Assembly: GCA_024364735.1 (NCBI GenBank)
Contig: JAGFNQ010001610.1
Coordinates: forward strand, 301,264-365,263
Reading direction: 5' to 3'
Length of the DNA stretch: 64,000 nucleotides
Origin: Boesenbergia rotunda
Taxonomy: Eukaryota > Streptophyta > Magnoliopsida > Zingiberales > Zingiberaceae
Part shown: positions 23,160 through 33,940 of the stretch, piece by piece
Layout: each line of letters begins with the position of its first letter
Position numbering within the stretch: position 1 is the stretch's first letter
The notes under the pieces: model-generated
Database searches by the model: none
What the model saw: the letters and a program-made list of their open reading frames with translations, nothing else
Told to the model about the DNA's origin: nothing
Position numbers and translations under genes: made by a program

Positions 23160-24817
23160 TTACCATGGACCCCAAAGGCTCCTAGAGTTCCCCCTTGAGC
23201 TCTTAGCCCTAGCCACCTCCTTAGGTGACTCAATCCATACTAGACCACACCAGTGTGCCACCGGTGATTCTTGGCCTACAAAATAAACCCTCTTAACCTT
23301 AGACCCCTTGTCTTTGGTTAAGTCATTTCCCTTCCCATTGGATGGCACCCCCTTGACATCCTTGGACTTCTCCTTCTTGCCATGATCATATGTCTTCCCA
23401 GTAGATTTCTTTTTGTTGGCCTTGGAAACTCTAGACCGGTAACCCAAACCCGATCTATCATAGTTGAGTTTTATACTACCCAACACTATGTCAAGCCCTT
23501 AGATCCAACCGTGAATCTTTTTAGGGCCTTTTCTAATGTATCAAGCCTTGTCCATAAGGCTTGATTCTCCCTTTCTATGTTTTTAACCTTTGATTCCATA
23601 TGTCCACTTTGGACATTCCTAGATCTACCCTCCTTTCTAGGCATATTCTTTCCCTTCTTGGGATTAATGTTATGATCCTTAGGTACAAAGGTCCTAGATT
23701 TACCATGATGCATGCTTTTTTTAGGGTTTTGATCTACCTTGTTATCTCTAATCCTATCATTATATCTAAAAACAAAATTATGCACAAGTAAGCAATTTTC
23801 ATGATTTCTAGCATGCATGGATGAATAATTTGCATGATTTTTAATATGCAAGGAGGAACTTGAAATTGAATTACGTTTTAGCCTAGGGTTAGAAATTACC
23901 TCCCTTACCCTTGTAGTCCCTCCTTGTTGTGATCTTTGCTTCTTCCTTTCCTCCTTCTCCAATCTTCTCAAGTGCTCCATCTTCTTGAGCTCTCCACTCT
24001 TTGGGCACTTGGTGTGGTAGTGTCCTAGCTCTCCACATGTGAAGTATCTAATCTTCTTTTTCTTTTCTTGGGCTTCTCCAATCCTACAACCCATGTTAGA
24101 TTTAAAAAAAACTTAAAATGGGTTTGGATTTTACCTCATTTTTACCTTTCGGGCACTTGTCCTTGTAGTGCCCCTATTCATTGCAACCAAAGCATGTTAT
24201 GTGCTCTTTCGATTTAACTTTGGTGGAGGTAGAAGCTAGGTTGGCTTCCTCTTCAACCGTGGATGAAATGGATACTTCCTCTTGTTCTGGCATGGTTGAG
24301 GGTCTTTCACTCAATTTTTCTACTTCACTTGATGATGTTGATACTTCTCCTTCTTTTTCCTCTTCGGATGTCGAACTCCTCTCCTCATCTGAATGATCCT
24401 TTTCCTCTTCTTGGACCATTAAGCCCATTTCTTTGGGCTCTTCTTCTTCTTCTACTTGTGTAGGGTTCTCATGAATTTCTTGCAATTTGTTCCACAATTC
24501 ATATGCATTTTGGTATGCCCCTACACCACTCAAAATATTGTTAGGTAAAATATTAGTTAATACACTAATTACCTTCTCGTTTGCCCTAGAATAAGCTTGT
24601 TGCTCTTGAGTCCAATATCTAGGACGAAGCTTCTTCCCGTGCTTGTCCTTTGGAACTTCGAAGGGCCTTCTATCATCATCAAGCACTCCCACTCCATGCC
24701 AAACCACGTTTTTATTCTCGCTTTCCAATAGCCGAAATCCTCATGGTCGTAGGTCGGTGGAGTGTTGATGTCATCCCCATGTTTGTCTTCTATTTTCTTC
24801 TCCTCTAGCGTGTGCAC
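23160..24817 (-). pseudogene. Gag remnant of element A with zinc knuckles
   Basis: The minus-strand frames start near 24817 with a YDHEDFGYWKARIKTWF segment, shift frame, and continue through UBN2-type sequence (ANEKVISVLTNILP) and an acidic Glu/Ser-rich region. Next come a first zinc knuckle with an in-frame TAG inside it (CFGCNE, stop at 24174-24176) and a second one (YFTCGELGHYHTKCP, about 24030). A basic tail with NRSGLGY-like and lysine-rich sequence runs to 23160. Nucleocapsid-type knuckles bind the element RNA. At least one frameshift and two stops make this copy non-functional. The layout resembles Sirevirus-type Copia gag. Confidence 0.8.
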
Positions 24818-24850
24818 CCTCGGTGGTTAGTCCAATGAGAGCGGTCCTTG

Positions 24851-24862
24851 GTTCTGATACCA
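24851..24862 (-). promoter_or_regulatory. Primer-binding site of element A
   Basis: GTTCTGATACCA on the plus strand is TGGTATCAGAAC on the minus strand, one base from the usual initiator tRNA-Met match, two bases inside the 5' LTR. Confidence 0.8.
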
Positions 24863-24864
24863 AT

Positions 24865-25857
24865 TGTTAGATCGTTTCGGTACGCTAGAGGGGGGTGAAT
24901 AGCGATTCTTCGATTCTTCTTGTACCTATGTTGTTAGTTGCACAGTGGAAACAATAATAAAGAAAACAAACAACGCTAACAAGAACAATTTACTTGGTAT
25001 CCACCCCGGACGGGTGACTAATCCAAGAATCCGTCGGTAGATCATTCCCCGGATAACCTCCGGCTAGCCCTCGTCGCTCCTTGTGGGTGGAGAAACCTCA
25101 CCACAACACCTTGAGAAGACCTGAGCACAAAGACTACTATCTTGCCTTTAACCAAGACAAGATTCGTCAAGAATCTCAGCCACCACGAAGTCCTCTTTAA
25201 ATAGAACTTGGGCTGAAATCCTCACCACCAGTCGACTGGTCCCACTGAAAATCGACCGTTGCAACCCCAACGTTCGAATTTTCAGCCAACTCGCCAGCCA
25301 CCTACCAGTCGACTGCTCCCAGGGCAGTCGACTGAGCAGTCGACTGGTCCCCAGCCAGAACCCTTCTGTGAGTTTCATCAATCGACTGGTCTATTCACCC
25401 ACCTACGGTTACCCTTTCCGAGTACATTCCACTCCGCACTCGAACCCTAGGATTTCCCAAGTACAATCACACAACACTCGTACCCTCACGACTCAACTGA
25501 CTCCTCATCCGTAGCCTCGACTATTGCCTTCGTGCCCTCTTCATCTTCGGCTCCCATCCCTCGGATGCACGCAAGCCTCCAGCTTGCCTCCATGCCATCC
25601 TTCACGCATGCCTCAAAGTCTGCGCCCATCAGCTCATCGTCCCTGCTCTCCAAGGTCCCTCGGGTACACATAAGCCTCCAGCTTGTCTCCATGCCACCAT
25701 TCACCGTACCGAGGCCGTCCAGTCAAGTCCATATATATAATTTATACAACATGCACACTCAACATACACATATAAGAATACAAGGGTAAACCTAACTTAA
25801 ACCTTTTGCCCAAACATCAAAACACTTGGTCACTCCGGACAACAGATTGCCTCAACA
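24865..25857 (-). mobile_element. 5' LTR of element A
   Basis: The LTR matches 19968-20967 throughout, starting TGTTAGATCG and ending GCCTCAACA. It carries a TATA-like box at 25196-25204 and GTCGAC palindromes at 25229 and 25306-25346, where three copies are present, one more than in the other LTR. Confidence 0.88.
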
Positions 25858-25862
25858 CCTTC

Positions 25863-26330
25863 TGGGACTCACCTTGTTTCTTCTTCTTCCTGCCTTTCGA
25901 CACAGAAGTTGAAACCTTCTAAGTGACCAAGGCATGCGAACTCTGACGAAAGAGCCCCTCTGCCGCCTGGAGCTCACCTAGTAGTTCCCTCAACATATAC
26001 TCATGCTTATTCATGTTATAGTTGAGCCGGAACTGCTCAAAACTTCTAGGCAGAGATTGGAGTATTATATCGACCTGGGTTTCCCCGTCAATTTATCCTC
26101 CAAGATCCTCAATCTCATTGAGGTGGGCCATCATTTTCAGGATACCCTTCGAAGAGCACATATTTGTACTCTTCAGCAGTAAGGACAATGCCTAGGTTTC
26201 TTTTCCAGTCTATGTAATTGGGGGCAGTAAGTTTGTTCTCCTTAAGTATGGTTGCTAGTGGGTTAAAGGCTATTTTGAAAATCCTAAGAATCACAACATA
26301 CACTACTTTAGAAATCGAAAATAAATTCAT
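25863..26330 (-). pseudogene. Gag remnant of element F
   Basis: Minus-strand peptides include NPLATILKENKLTAPNYIDW with RNLGIVL (26220-26290) at the N-terminal end, and LPRSFEQFRLNYNMNK followed by LRELLGELQAAE (about 25960-26060), both standard Copia gag segments. One or more stops interrupt the frame. It continues into the F pol region beyond the nested element A, which confirms that A split this gene. Confidence 0.78.
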
Positions 26331-27321
26331 TCCTCAAACAATAAATTTTCGAAATCAACCAACACATCAAACACCGAGAATTCGCATGCCACGTTAGTGT
26401 GAACGTATATGAATCCTACATTCATTAGAGAAGGTTTTACCCATCAATCTTACTATCTTGTCATCCTAACTTTTTGATAAGTATGATCAATAGTTGGTTC
26501 ACTTCGGCCCTACAAATTATTAGCAGTGACTCCGTTGGGGAGGATACTAATAATTGTATCTAAGTGTTTACCATTGCACGACACTAAGAGAATTATTTAG
26601 GATTATGTGCCTTCCATTGGGGAAGTACACACGCTCTTCAATAATTCCCTATAATCTTTTTTGACCTTGTGATCCACAGAACAAGCCTATCCGTTATGGA
26701 GGAAGGCACTCAGAGCCAACGCGCGGGCTTGTTTGCATCACATGTCAGATTGCAATGGAGGCCACGGGGTCCTTAAGGTCCCTCTCCCACTTAGTAATTT
26801 ATTACGAGGAATTTTAACTAGCACGCACACAACAAGCACATAATCAACATAATGAAAAAGAAAATCCTAGATTTTTCAACTTTCATGGCCTTGGTCTAGC
26901 TCTAATGCGCCTCCAGTCGTGTCGTCACTTCGTCCGCTCCTCCCTTCCTTTTGCGCAAGCCACCTTGAGGGATCTCTGAGCCGAAATGACTAGCTAATTA
27001 TTTACATCATCGATCCTATACTCCATGAAGGTGTGTACATGAAATCTAGATCGAATGTAAACAAAAAGCTCGGCTAAACATGTGTCGTATTTAATTACAA
27101 AAATTAAATACTACCTAGCCTCGTCAACCTCGATGATTAATTAATTTACAACACATTGCACAAAACATTCACACATATCAAATATTTGGCCATGATAAGT
27201 TGGAATCTAGTGCCTGCAATACAATGTTAGCCTACGCACATCCACATATCATCCGGCAAAATAAAATGTATGAAAAATGCAAAAAATTAACCAATCCTAA
27301 ACACACAAAACTGGAAACGTC
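26331..27321 (-). other. Untranslated leader of element F
   Basis: AT-rich leader between primer site and gag. It contains the inverted pair GTGCCTTCC (26607-26615) and GGAAGGCAC (26701-26709), and three GGGGAGG-like segments. The same leader recurs at 41679-42669 and 50611-51399, where the inverted pair is kept. Confidence 0.6.
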
Positions 27322-27333
27322 GCTCTGATACCA
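27322..27333 (-). promoter_or_regulatory. Primer-binding site of element F
   Basis: GCTCTGATACCA (TGGTATCAGAGC on the minus strand) directly precedes the shortened 5' LTR. Confidence 0.8.
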
Positions 27334-27335
27334 AT

Positions 27336-28244
27336 TGATCAGTGGCAATTGATCAGTGGCTGCCATGGAGAAAATCGGCCACTTCATCCACGTTGCAGCG
27401 TTGGAGAAGCCACGGTTGCAACTGCTGTGTGGAGAAGATCAGCGTCGGCGCCACCATGTAGGGAGAAGAAAACAACCCCTGCTATTTTCACACGTGAAGT
27501 CTCGGTGGCGCACTGCATGGAGAGGAACAAAATAGCCGTTGCTGTTCTCACACGTGGAGAGGGATTCCCTCGGTGCTGCATTGACTGGAGAGAAGAAAAA
27601 AAATAGCCTAGCTATTATCCTTTTCTTTGGCGCCGATAAACAGAGAGGGTGAGAGGGAGAGAGAGAGGAGAGAATATACTAGGGTTTCTTGTGTTTCCTT
27701 GGATCAATTAATTTTTCTCAACATGGTTTCATGCCACATGGGGTATATATAGGGCTACGGTAGGGACCATGAAGAGGAGTTGGATCTTAGCGTGCTAATA
27801 GATCCAAATCTGATCCATTAATGAAGATCCATTCCACTAAAGGATCCCCATTGAATTACCTCACCAACCCCTATATTTACATATGGGCTCCACCTATTAC
27901 GAGTCATCCATCCCCCCATGTTTAAGATATCGAATGTCTGTTAATTAATTTAAATTACTAATAATTCAAATTAATTAACTTCTGGATCCTTGATTAGTAC
28001 CACTCAACCTTGTCATCATGTTAGATCAAATCCACCTGCAGGGTTTAACATGATGAACCTTTTGAGCACATCAAGGGGGCATCATCATCTTGACTCACCA
28101 GGGCATATATTCCGTCAATAATCAACGGTGCACCATATTATTAATATTATCTCCCAACTTACCGGGCCTATCGATCTAATAGAATAGATCTTGCCTATTG
28201 GTAAATCAAAGAAACAATAATTAATAATATGTGCAGGTTATTAT
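27336..28244 (-). mobile_element. 5' LTR of element F, shortened at both ends
   Basis: The segment matches 15945 onward of the 3' LTR, so about 870 bases of R/U5 (equivalent to 15073-15944) are missing. The join lies at a CAATTGATCA microhomology. The right end is cut at TTATTAT by a family P LTR starting at 28245. Confidence 0.8.
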
Positions 28245-29800
28245 TGTTGGTGCAAGTTGCATCAATGATGTCCTCCTCTAAGTGTTTTAATGTTTGACAA
28301 TATACTTAAGTCAGTGATATATTGAACAAGGGAAGGGGAGTTAAGAGAGAAGTAATAAAATGGACCAAAGTCCTAGTAAATCTAGGCAATAAGTCCTGGT
28401 TCGAAGAATTGGGCATTAAGTCCTGATCATGGATTGGGCACTAAGTCCTGGCAAAGGGTTGGGCACCGAAGACCTGCTCATAAGGTGGGCACTAAGTCCT
28501 GGTCGAGGACTGGGCAAGAAGACTTGGCCGAGGGTTGGGCACAGAAGTCCTGGTCGAGGACTGGGCACGAAGACCTGGCTGAGGGTTGGGCACCGAAGTC
28601 CTGGACTTAGGGTTTGGGCACGAAGTCTTGGTCCGAGGGACTGAGCAACTTAGTTGAGCGATGTCTATGGACAGAAGTAGAGACGGGTCAGGGTTCAGAC
28701 ATCTCGAGATTCGAGAGTATCGAAAGCTAAGTAAAAGTCCACCCGAAGGACTGGGTGGCAACCGTCTCCGGAAAGGAGTAGGTGAAAGGCGCGTTCTCAG
28801 GGGTGGGAACTTGCGTCGGTTTGACCTAGAGTTTCATGGAAATCCGAAGTCAGAACCAAGTCCTTAAGGCTAACATTGTATGTATATTTTCTTTGTGTTT
28901 GTGTATCTTGCAGGCACCAAGAACCCGAGACAAAGCAGGCAAGGGGTTGGAAACCAGCCAACCCAGGCACCCCGATGGGGTCACCCAGATCAAAGAAGGA
29001 AACCCAGTTTTGGGTTGAAAGCATTGATGCCAGGCGCCCAGGTCAAAGAAGGAAAAAGACTAAAGTTGAAGCAAGGCAGAATAGGCTTCGAGTTAGGCGC
29101 CCAGGATGATACGGGCACCCAAGTTGAAAGCTATAATTGTTGTTTCGAGTTCGAAACATAGATAAGCCTTCACTTAGGTGACTGGGAGGTTCGAGGTGCC
29201 CTGGTAAAGGTTTTATCAGTTGCGACGAGTTCAGCGCGGAGATAAAGTTTGACCAAGTCGATAGGGGCGCCCCCAACGTATCAGGCGCCCCCAGGAGCAC
29301 TATAAAAGGGGCTTCGACCCCTCTGCTTTAGAAACAACTTTCCTGAGTGATTCTGATCATTCTGACCGACGACAACATGCTCAAGATGAGGCTCTACTAC
29401 CGGGAGGCTCCAGGATGAAGTGTGCGGCACTTCGGAGGTCCAGATCGGCCGAGTTTCAAATCCTTGTTGTTCGGTTTGCTTTTATTATTCCGCACGTAAT
29501 TAATTATCTTTTTGATTGTACTTCTGCATCGTAAGACGGGTTTACTCCGCCTCCGAAAATTCCAGAAAGGAGACCAATAGTGGACTCACGCTGAGTACAT
29601 AGGCCTTGGACGTACTGACCCAGGGGAGTCGGGAACCAAGTAAATGAATCACGCGTGTCTGCTGTGTCTGTTTATTTTATTCGTTCTGTTTTACTTTTCC
29701 GCTGCACTAACGCTCTGAGTCTAGAACGATCGATGAGTTTTCTATGAAGTTTTTCACGGTTAATATTCACCCCCCCTCTATCGACGACACCGATCCTACA
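28245..29800 (+). mobile_element. Family P LTR, plus orientation
   Basis: TGTTGGTGCAAG at 28245 and CGATCCTACA at 29800 bound a 1.56-kb LTR. The U3 holds a 51-bp tandem tract (about 28385-28650) of different sequence from the other P LTRs (GGGCACGAAG / TCCTGGTCGAGGAC units). GGCGCC palindromes (29263-29292) stand upstream of a TATA box (29301-29308, CTATAAAAGG). Short ORFs across it are by-products of repeats. No primer site follows, because an inverted P fragment begins at 29801. Confidence 0.8.
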
Positions 29801-30408
29801 CCTGCAAGATACATAAATACAAGGCAAACATGCAGATAATCTTAACCTTACGGAAATGGTTCTGACTTCGGATTTCCACAAAACCCTAGGTCGAACCGAC
29901 GCCTAAGTTCCCACCCCCGGGAGCGTGCCTTCAACCTACTCCTTTTAGGAGACGGTTGCCACCCAGTCCATTCAGGTGGACTTTTGTTTACTTTTGCTTA
30001 GCCTTCGATACTCTCGGATCACAAGACGTCCGACCCTCGACCCATCTCTACTTCTGTCCTTAGTCATCGCTCAGCTATGTTGCTCAATCCCTCAGACCAA
30101 GACTTCGTGCCCAAACCCTAGGTCCAGGACTTAGGTGCCCAACCCTCGGCCAGGACTTCGTGCTCAATTCCTCGAACCAGGTCTTCGTGCCCAACCCTTG
30201 GTCAGGACTTAGTGCCCAATCCATGACCAGGACTTAGTGCCCAATTCTTCGAACCAGGACTTCGTGCCTAGGATAACTAAGACTTTGGTTCACTTTGGTC
30301 CAGTTTTCTTGACTACCCTTCCCTTGTTCAATGTATCACTGACTTGAGCATATTGTCAAACATTGAAACACTTAGAGGAGGACATCACTGATGCATCTTG
30401 CACCAACA
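29801..30408 (-). mobile_element. Inverted partial P LTR
   Basis: The segment is the reverse complement of the start of a P LTR (compare 28245-28915) and ends with an intact terminus, CACCAACA at 30408. With 28245-28915 it forms long inverted arms. Its U5 end is missing. Confidence 0.8.
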
Positions 30409-31060
30409 GCGCCCCCCATCCCAAGCGACCTCATCATCCCTGGCACCTCATTGCTCCCAGGTGCCCAAGAAGGTAGGTTTTATCCTTGCACGTTGTTCGC
30501 TAGTTCAGATCAGATTGCTTCACCTTTGAGGCACCTCTATGGGCTCTAGGGCTCTCGGATGCAGTGTATATAAGGGGATTCGATCCCTCAGTTCAGGATA
30601 TCAATCGTTCCATCCGATTACTCATTCGCTGCAAAGAAAAAGTGTTAAGACGAAGCTCTATGACCAAGGAGACTCTAGGAGGAAGTGTGCGACGCTTCAG
30701 ACTTCTAGATTGGTCGGGATCGTCATTTTTGTTGGTTTGCATTTACTTACAAGTTGTGTTCATTTTATTATCATTATTGTGCTTGTACCAAAAATTGTAA
30801 GACGGGTTTCTCCGCCTCCGAAAAACTTCCGAAAAGGAGACCACTAGTGGACAGGCGCTACTCGTAATTAGACCTTGGACGTACTAACCCTAGGGGTTGG
30901 GAACCAAGTAAATCCCGCGTGTTTACTATGTTGTGTTTTTTCTTTATTATTCCACTATGCTACTAACAACATTGATATTAAGAGAACGATCGACGAAATT
31001 CCAGAAATAGTTTATGAGTCGATATTCACCCCCTCCTCTATTGACGCCACCGATCCTACA
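30409..31060 (+). mobile_element. 3' part of a P LTR with primer site
   Basis: Plus-strand LTR sequence from the GGCGCC region through a TATA box (GTATATAAGGGG, about 30567) to CGATCCTACA at 31060. A primer site TGGTATCAAAGC (31063-31074, one base off the usual motif) follows, so this is a 5' LTR whose own U3 start has been replaced by the inverted fragment. Confidence 0.75.
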
Positions 31061-31368
31061 ATTGGTATCAAAGCAGGTGGCTCTGATCGGACTCACCGCC
31101 GAAGGAGCAAGAAGTCCAAGAATTGAGGGAGAGTCAAGGGTGAAAGAGTTATTTTTTTGTCTAATTTTAAATTTCACATAATCTGTTTCATATGCAGGGA
31201 GAGAGGACACTACAAAAACAAGTATCCTACTTGTAAGATTCGTACGTCACCACTGGTGGAAACGAAGGTATCGAATAGGAGTTCGGAGGGACAAGAACCA
31301 TGACAAATGCTTCAAGTGTCAAAAGCATAGACACTACAAGAACAAGTGTCCAGACTGGAGAATAACCC
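31061..31368 (+). pseudogene. Degenerate zinc-knuckle mini-gag of a P element
   Basis: Downstream of the primer site, frames encode CFICRERGHYKNKY and, after a frameshift, CFKCQKHRHYKNKC. These correspond to the two knuckles of the intact 45275-45559 ORF. The start ATG is TTG here and the fourth Cys of knuckle 1 is Tyr, so it is dead. The short distance from primer site to knuckles matches the other copy. Confidence 0.65.
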
Positions 31369-31424
31369 TGATGGGTATGGCTTGGCGGGTTTCCTAAGAG
31401 AATTTTGGTCGTCCTTGAGAGACC
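31369..31424 (-). mobile_element. Scrap of F LTR terminus
   Basis: TGATGGGTATGGCTTGGCGG and the following bases match 15073-15126, the U5 end of the F LTR. It is cut off by the Gypsy LTR at 31425. Confidence 0.65.
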
Positions 31425-33134
31425 TGATAATTACCATTTTGTCGATAAATTCAGGCTCTCAAATTCATGTTTTGATCCACTTTTATATGCTTAAGTTTGC
31501 ATTTACATTAGGTTTTATGAATTCTTTCTATTTTAGCTTTTGATTCAAATCTTTGTATATTTGAGATATTTTGGCACTAAAATGTGAATCTAATTTTGTC
31601 GGCTTCAAATGACCATGGACCTAGATCAGATTGGGTCAGACTTGAGCCAGAATTGGATCAGGATCAAGGTGATCAAGCATCGGATTAATATGAGCCGTCC
31701 GATCAAGAAACGGCTAGATCTGAGCCATCGATCAACTTCTGATCAATTCGAGTTCAGGATAGGGCTAATCATGACCCAGATCAAGATCTGAAAGTTACAT
31801 CCAAATCAGAAACGATTTGACCGTTAGATCAAGCTCAAGAGGATTTAGATCATCTATTCAAAAGAGAGGAAGATCTGAGCCATCCATCACAGATCTGATT
31901 GATCCAAGCTTATGAGGAGTAGATCAGAGCCACAGATTGAGATCTAGGGAGATTGGTTCAGATCTGAGTTAATCCAACCGTCGGATGAATCCAGAACAAT
32001 CTCAGCCGTCCAATTTCAAATAGTTTTAATTAAAACGGGAATTCCCTCTTCAGTATTCGTCGTCGCATGGAGTAGCAGAGTAGTTTCAGATCGCGTTTCC
32101 TTCTATTTTCTTCATCAGTTCTTCACCGTTCATCCTCAGATCGCGCGCGCGACCAACATTACATCTGTTTGTCTACAAGGTTTCGGATCATCGAGGTGAG
32201 TTTTTAGGTTTTGTTTGCTAATCAATCTTCATAGCTGAAGGAGCTTGGCGAGGGTGTCGCCGGAGTTCCATTCTACCAATTTCTTCTGTTTGATCGTCGA
32301 TCTCCATTGACTGAAGCTGAAGGACAGTAAGGAGGGGTTCTCCGACGTTGTTCTTAGGATTTTGGGCTCGATCGCGAATCAGTGCGTCAAGAAGGAGAAG
32401 TTTTGCAGAAGCGATTCAGCTACTGACCAATCGCGGTGACCGAACAGAGGTGTCTCTGATCGGTCCCGTGACAGATCAGAAGAGGACCTGATCGGTCAGT
32501 TAACCGATCAGGAAGGTAACTCATAGCAAATTGATCCAAGGAAGTCTTCCTTCGTTGGTTTTTGAGCTAGGGGGTTCTTAGCTCAACCTTTGTGTGACGG
32601 CAAAGGGAAGTTTTGGATATAAACTGATGTGATGTTCTAATTAGGATAATTTCTAGTTTCAAGCATTTATTTCTTTAAGTTGTTCAAGTTGTTTCCATTA
32701 CACTTCAAGCCAAATGTTTAAGCATTGTTTTGCTCTAATTTTCATTGTCTTGAAAATTAGTTTTCTGCAATTTACTCCCTGCATTTAGTTCTTTAAGTTT
32801 CAATTGCATCATTTGAATTTACTTGCTCAATTGTCAATTTGGTTAAGTTTAGTTCCCGCAATTGCCTGGTTCATTACATGCTTTAGTTGAGTTCAATCTA
32901 GTCTATTTTATATTGTCATTTCCTTATCGCCAAAAACCCCATTTTATCTAGAAAACCCAAACATTCAAACGACAAATAACTTGCAAGCTTTAATTAATCA
33001 CTCACAACTAGTCCTTGGAAAAATATGACCTGAGGCCCCTATTCTACATTTTTACATTTGTTAGCCAAGGGTTTTCAGTTTATAAATATCTAAATTTAAG
33101 TGCTCATCGTGACACTAGTATTGGGCTACCATCA
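31425..33134 (+). mobile_element. Gypsy (Athila/Tat-type) LTR
   Basis: The segment opens TGATAATTACC and closes CTACCATCA, followed six bases later by the primer site TGGCGCCATTGCCGGGG, one base off the form typical of plant Athila/Tat-group Gypsy elements. It contains a perfect 9-bp inverted repeat CTGATCGGT / ACCGATCAG (32488-32511). No ORF is supported inside. Confidence 0.72.
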
Positions 33135-33140
33135 AATTTT

Positions 33141-33158
33141 TGGCGCCATTGCCGGGGA
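33141..33158 (+). promoter_or_regulatory. Athila/Tat-type primer-binding site
   Basis: TGGCGCCATTGCCGGGGA matches the primer motif used by Athila/Tat-group Gypsy elements and differs clearly from the tRNA-Met type found elsewhere in the window. Confidence 0.8.
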
Positions 33159-33345
33159 AACACTAGTTGAGTTTGTTTAGTTTGAGCTTGTGTTTAATAT
33201 TTATATTCTTTGATTCTATTTTCATTTGCTTAATCTTTCTATATACAATTGCTTCCATTTTGTTTGTTTTGTGACAGGACTGCAGGTGGTGATCTTGAGA
33301 GTTTGAGGAGCTATTGAAATTTTTTCTACTCATTCAAGCAGTTTC

Positions 33346-33939
33346 ATGGCAGAATATCAGTATTTCCAAAACTTTCAGTAGCGTTGTCAGAATCTTCAGC
33401 AACCCTACTCTCAATTCCAGAATTTTCAGCAAAATTTCCAACCATTCCAGCCTTATCAAGAATTTCAGCAACCAAACCAACACTTTCAACAAAACCAACC
33501 TTGGAATCAGCCACTACAGCAATTTCAGCCACAATTTCAAAATTTTCAACAAGGTTACAATCCTAAACAACAAAGCTTTCAACCATACAATCAGAGTTTT
33601 CAACCTCCACAATTTCAGCCTTCACTACAACAATTTCAACCTCAGAACCAGAATTTTTAGAGCTATAATTTTCAGCAGTTTCAACCAAGTTCTCAGCCCA
33701 ATTTTCAACAATTCCAGTAGCCAAAGCAATCATTTAATCAACCCCAACAGCTTCATTTTCAGAGTTCACAGCTTACTTATAATTTTCATCAATCTTATGT
33801 CACATTTCAAGACCAACAAGAGTCCTGTACCAATCAAGAAGACTTTGAGGATTCTAGTGAGCTTGAGGCTCAACAACAAAGGCTTGGGGAAATTATGGAA
33901 CAAATCATACAACAGAAAAGTTTACAACAAGAAGATATT
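33346..33939 (+). pseudogene. Gln/Phe-rich gag-like ORF with three TAG stops
   Basis: From ATG at 33346, about 200 bases after the Gypsy primer site, one frame runs 198 codons to the duplication junction. It is made of FQ, NFQQ, QPQ and PYNQ repeats and ends in an acidic, less repetitive part (about residues 165-198). It is interrupted only by three TAG codons (33379, 33658, 33718), each where the pattern calls for Gln (CAG). No retrotransposon gag core or zinc knuckle is present. Q-rich linkers occur in some Gypsy gags, but so close to the primer site it may be a deletion product. The longer ORF at 33314-33961 is a shadow in another frame. Confidence 0.55.
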
Positions 33940-33940
33940 C

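Larger units (their letters stand above)
19968..25857 (-). mobile_element. Nested element A: gag-only Sirevirus-like retrotransposon
   Basis: Two TG...CA LTRs of about 1 kb flank a 3.9-kb interior. The target duplication is perfect: CCTTC at 19963-19967 and at 25858-25862, inside the gag-protease region of element F. On the minus strand: 5' LTR, primer site, broken gag, long non-coding spacer, polypurine tract, 3' LTR. No pol domain is recognisable. The LTR pair differs at many sites, mostly transitions, so the insertion is old. Confidence 0.9.
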
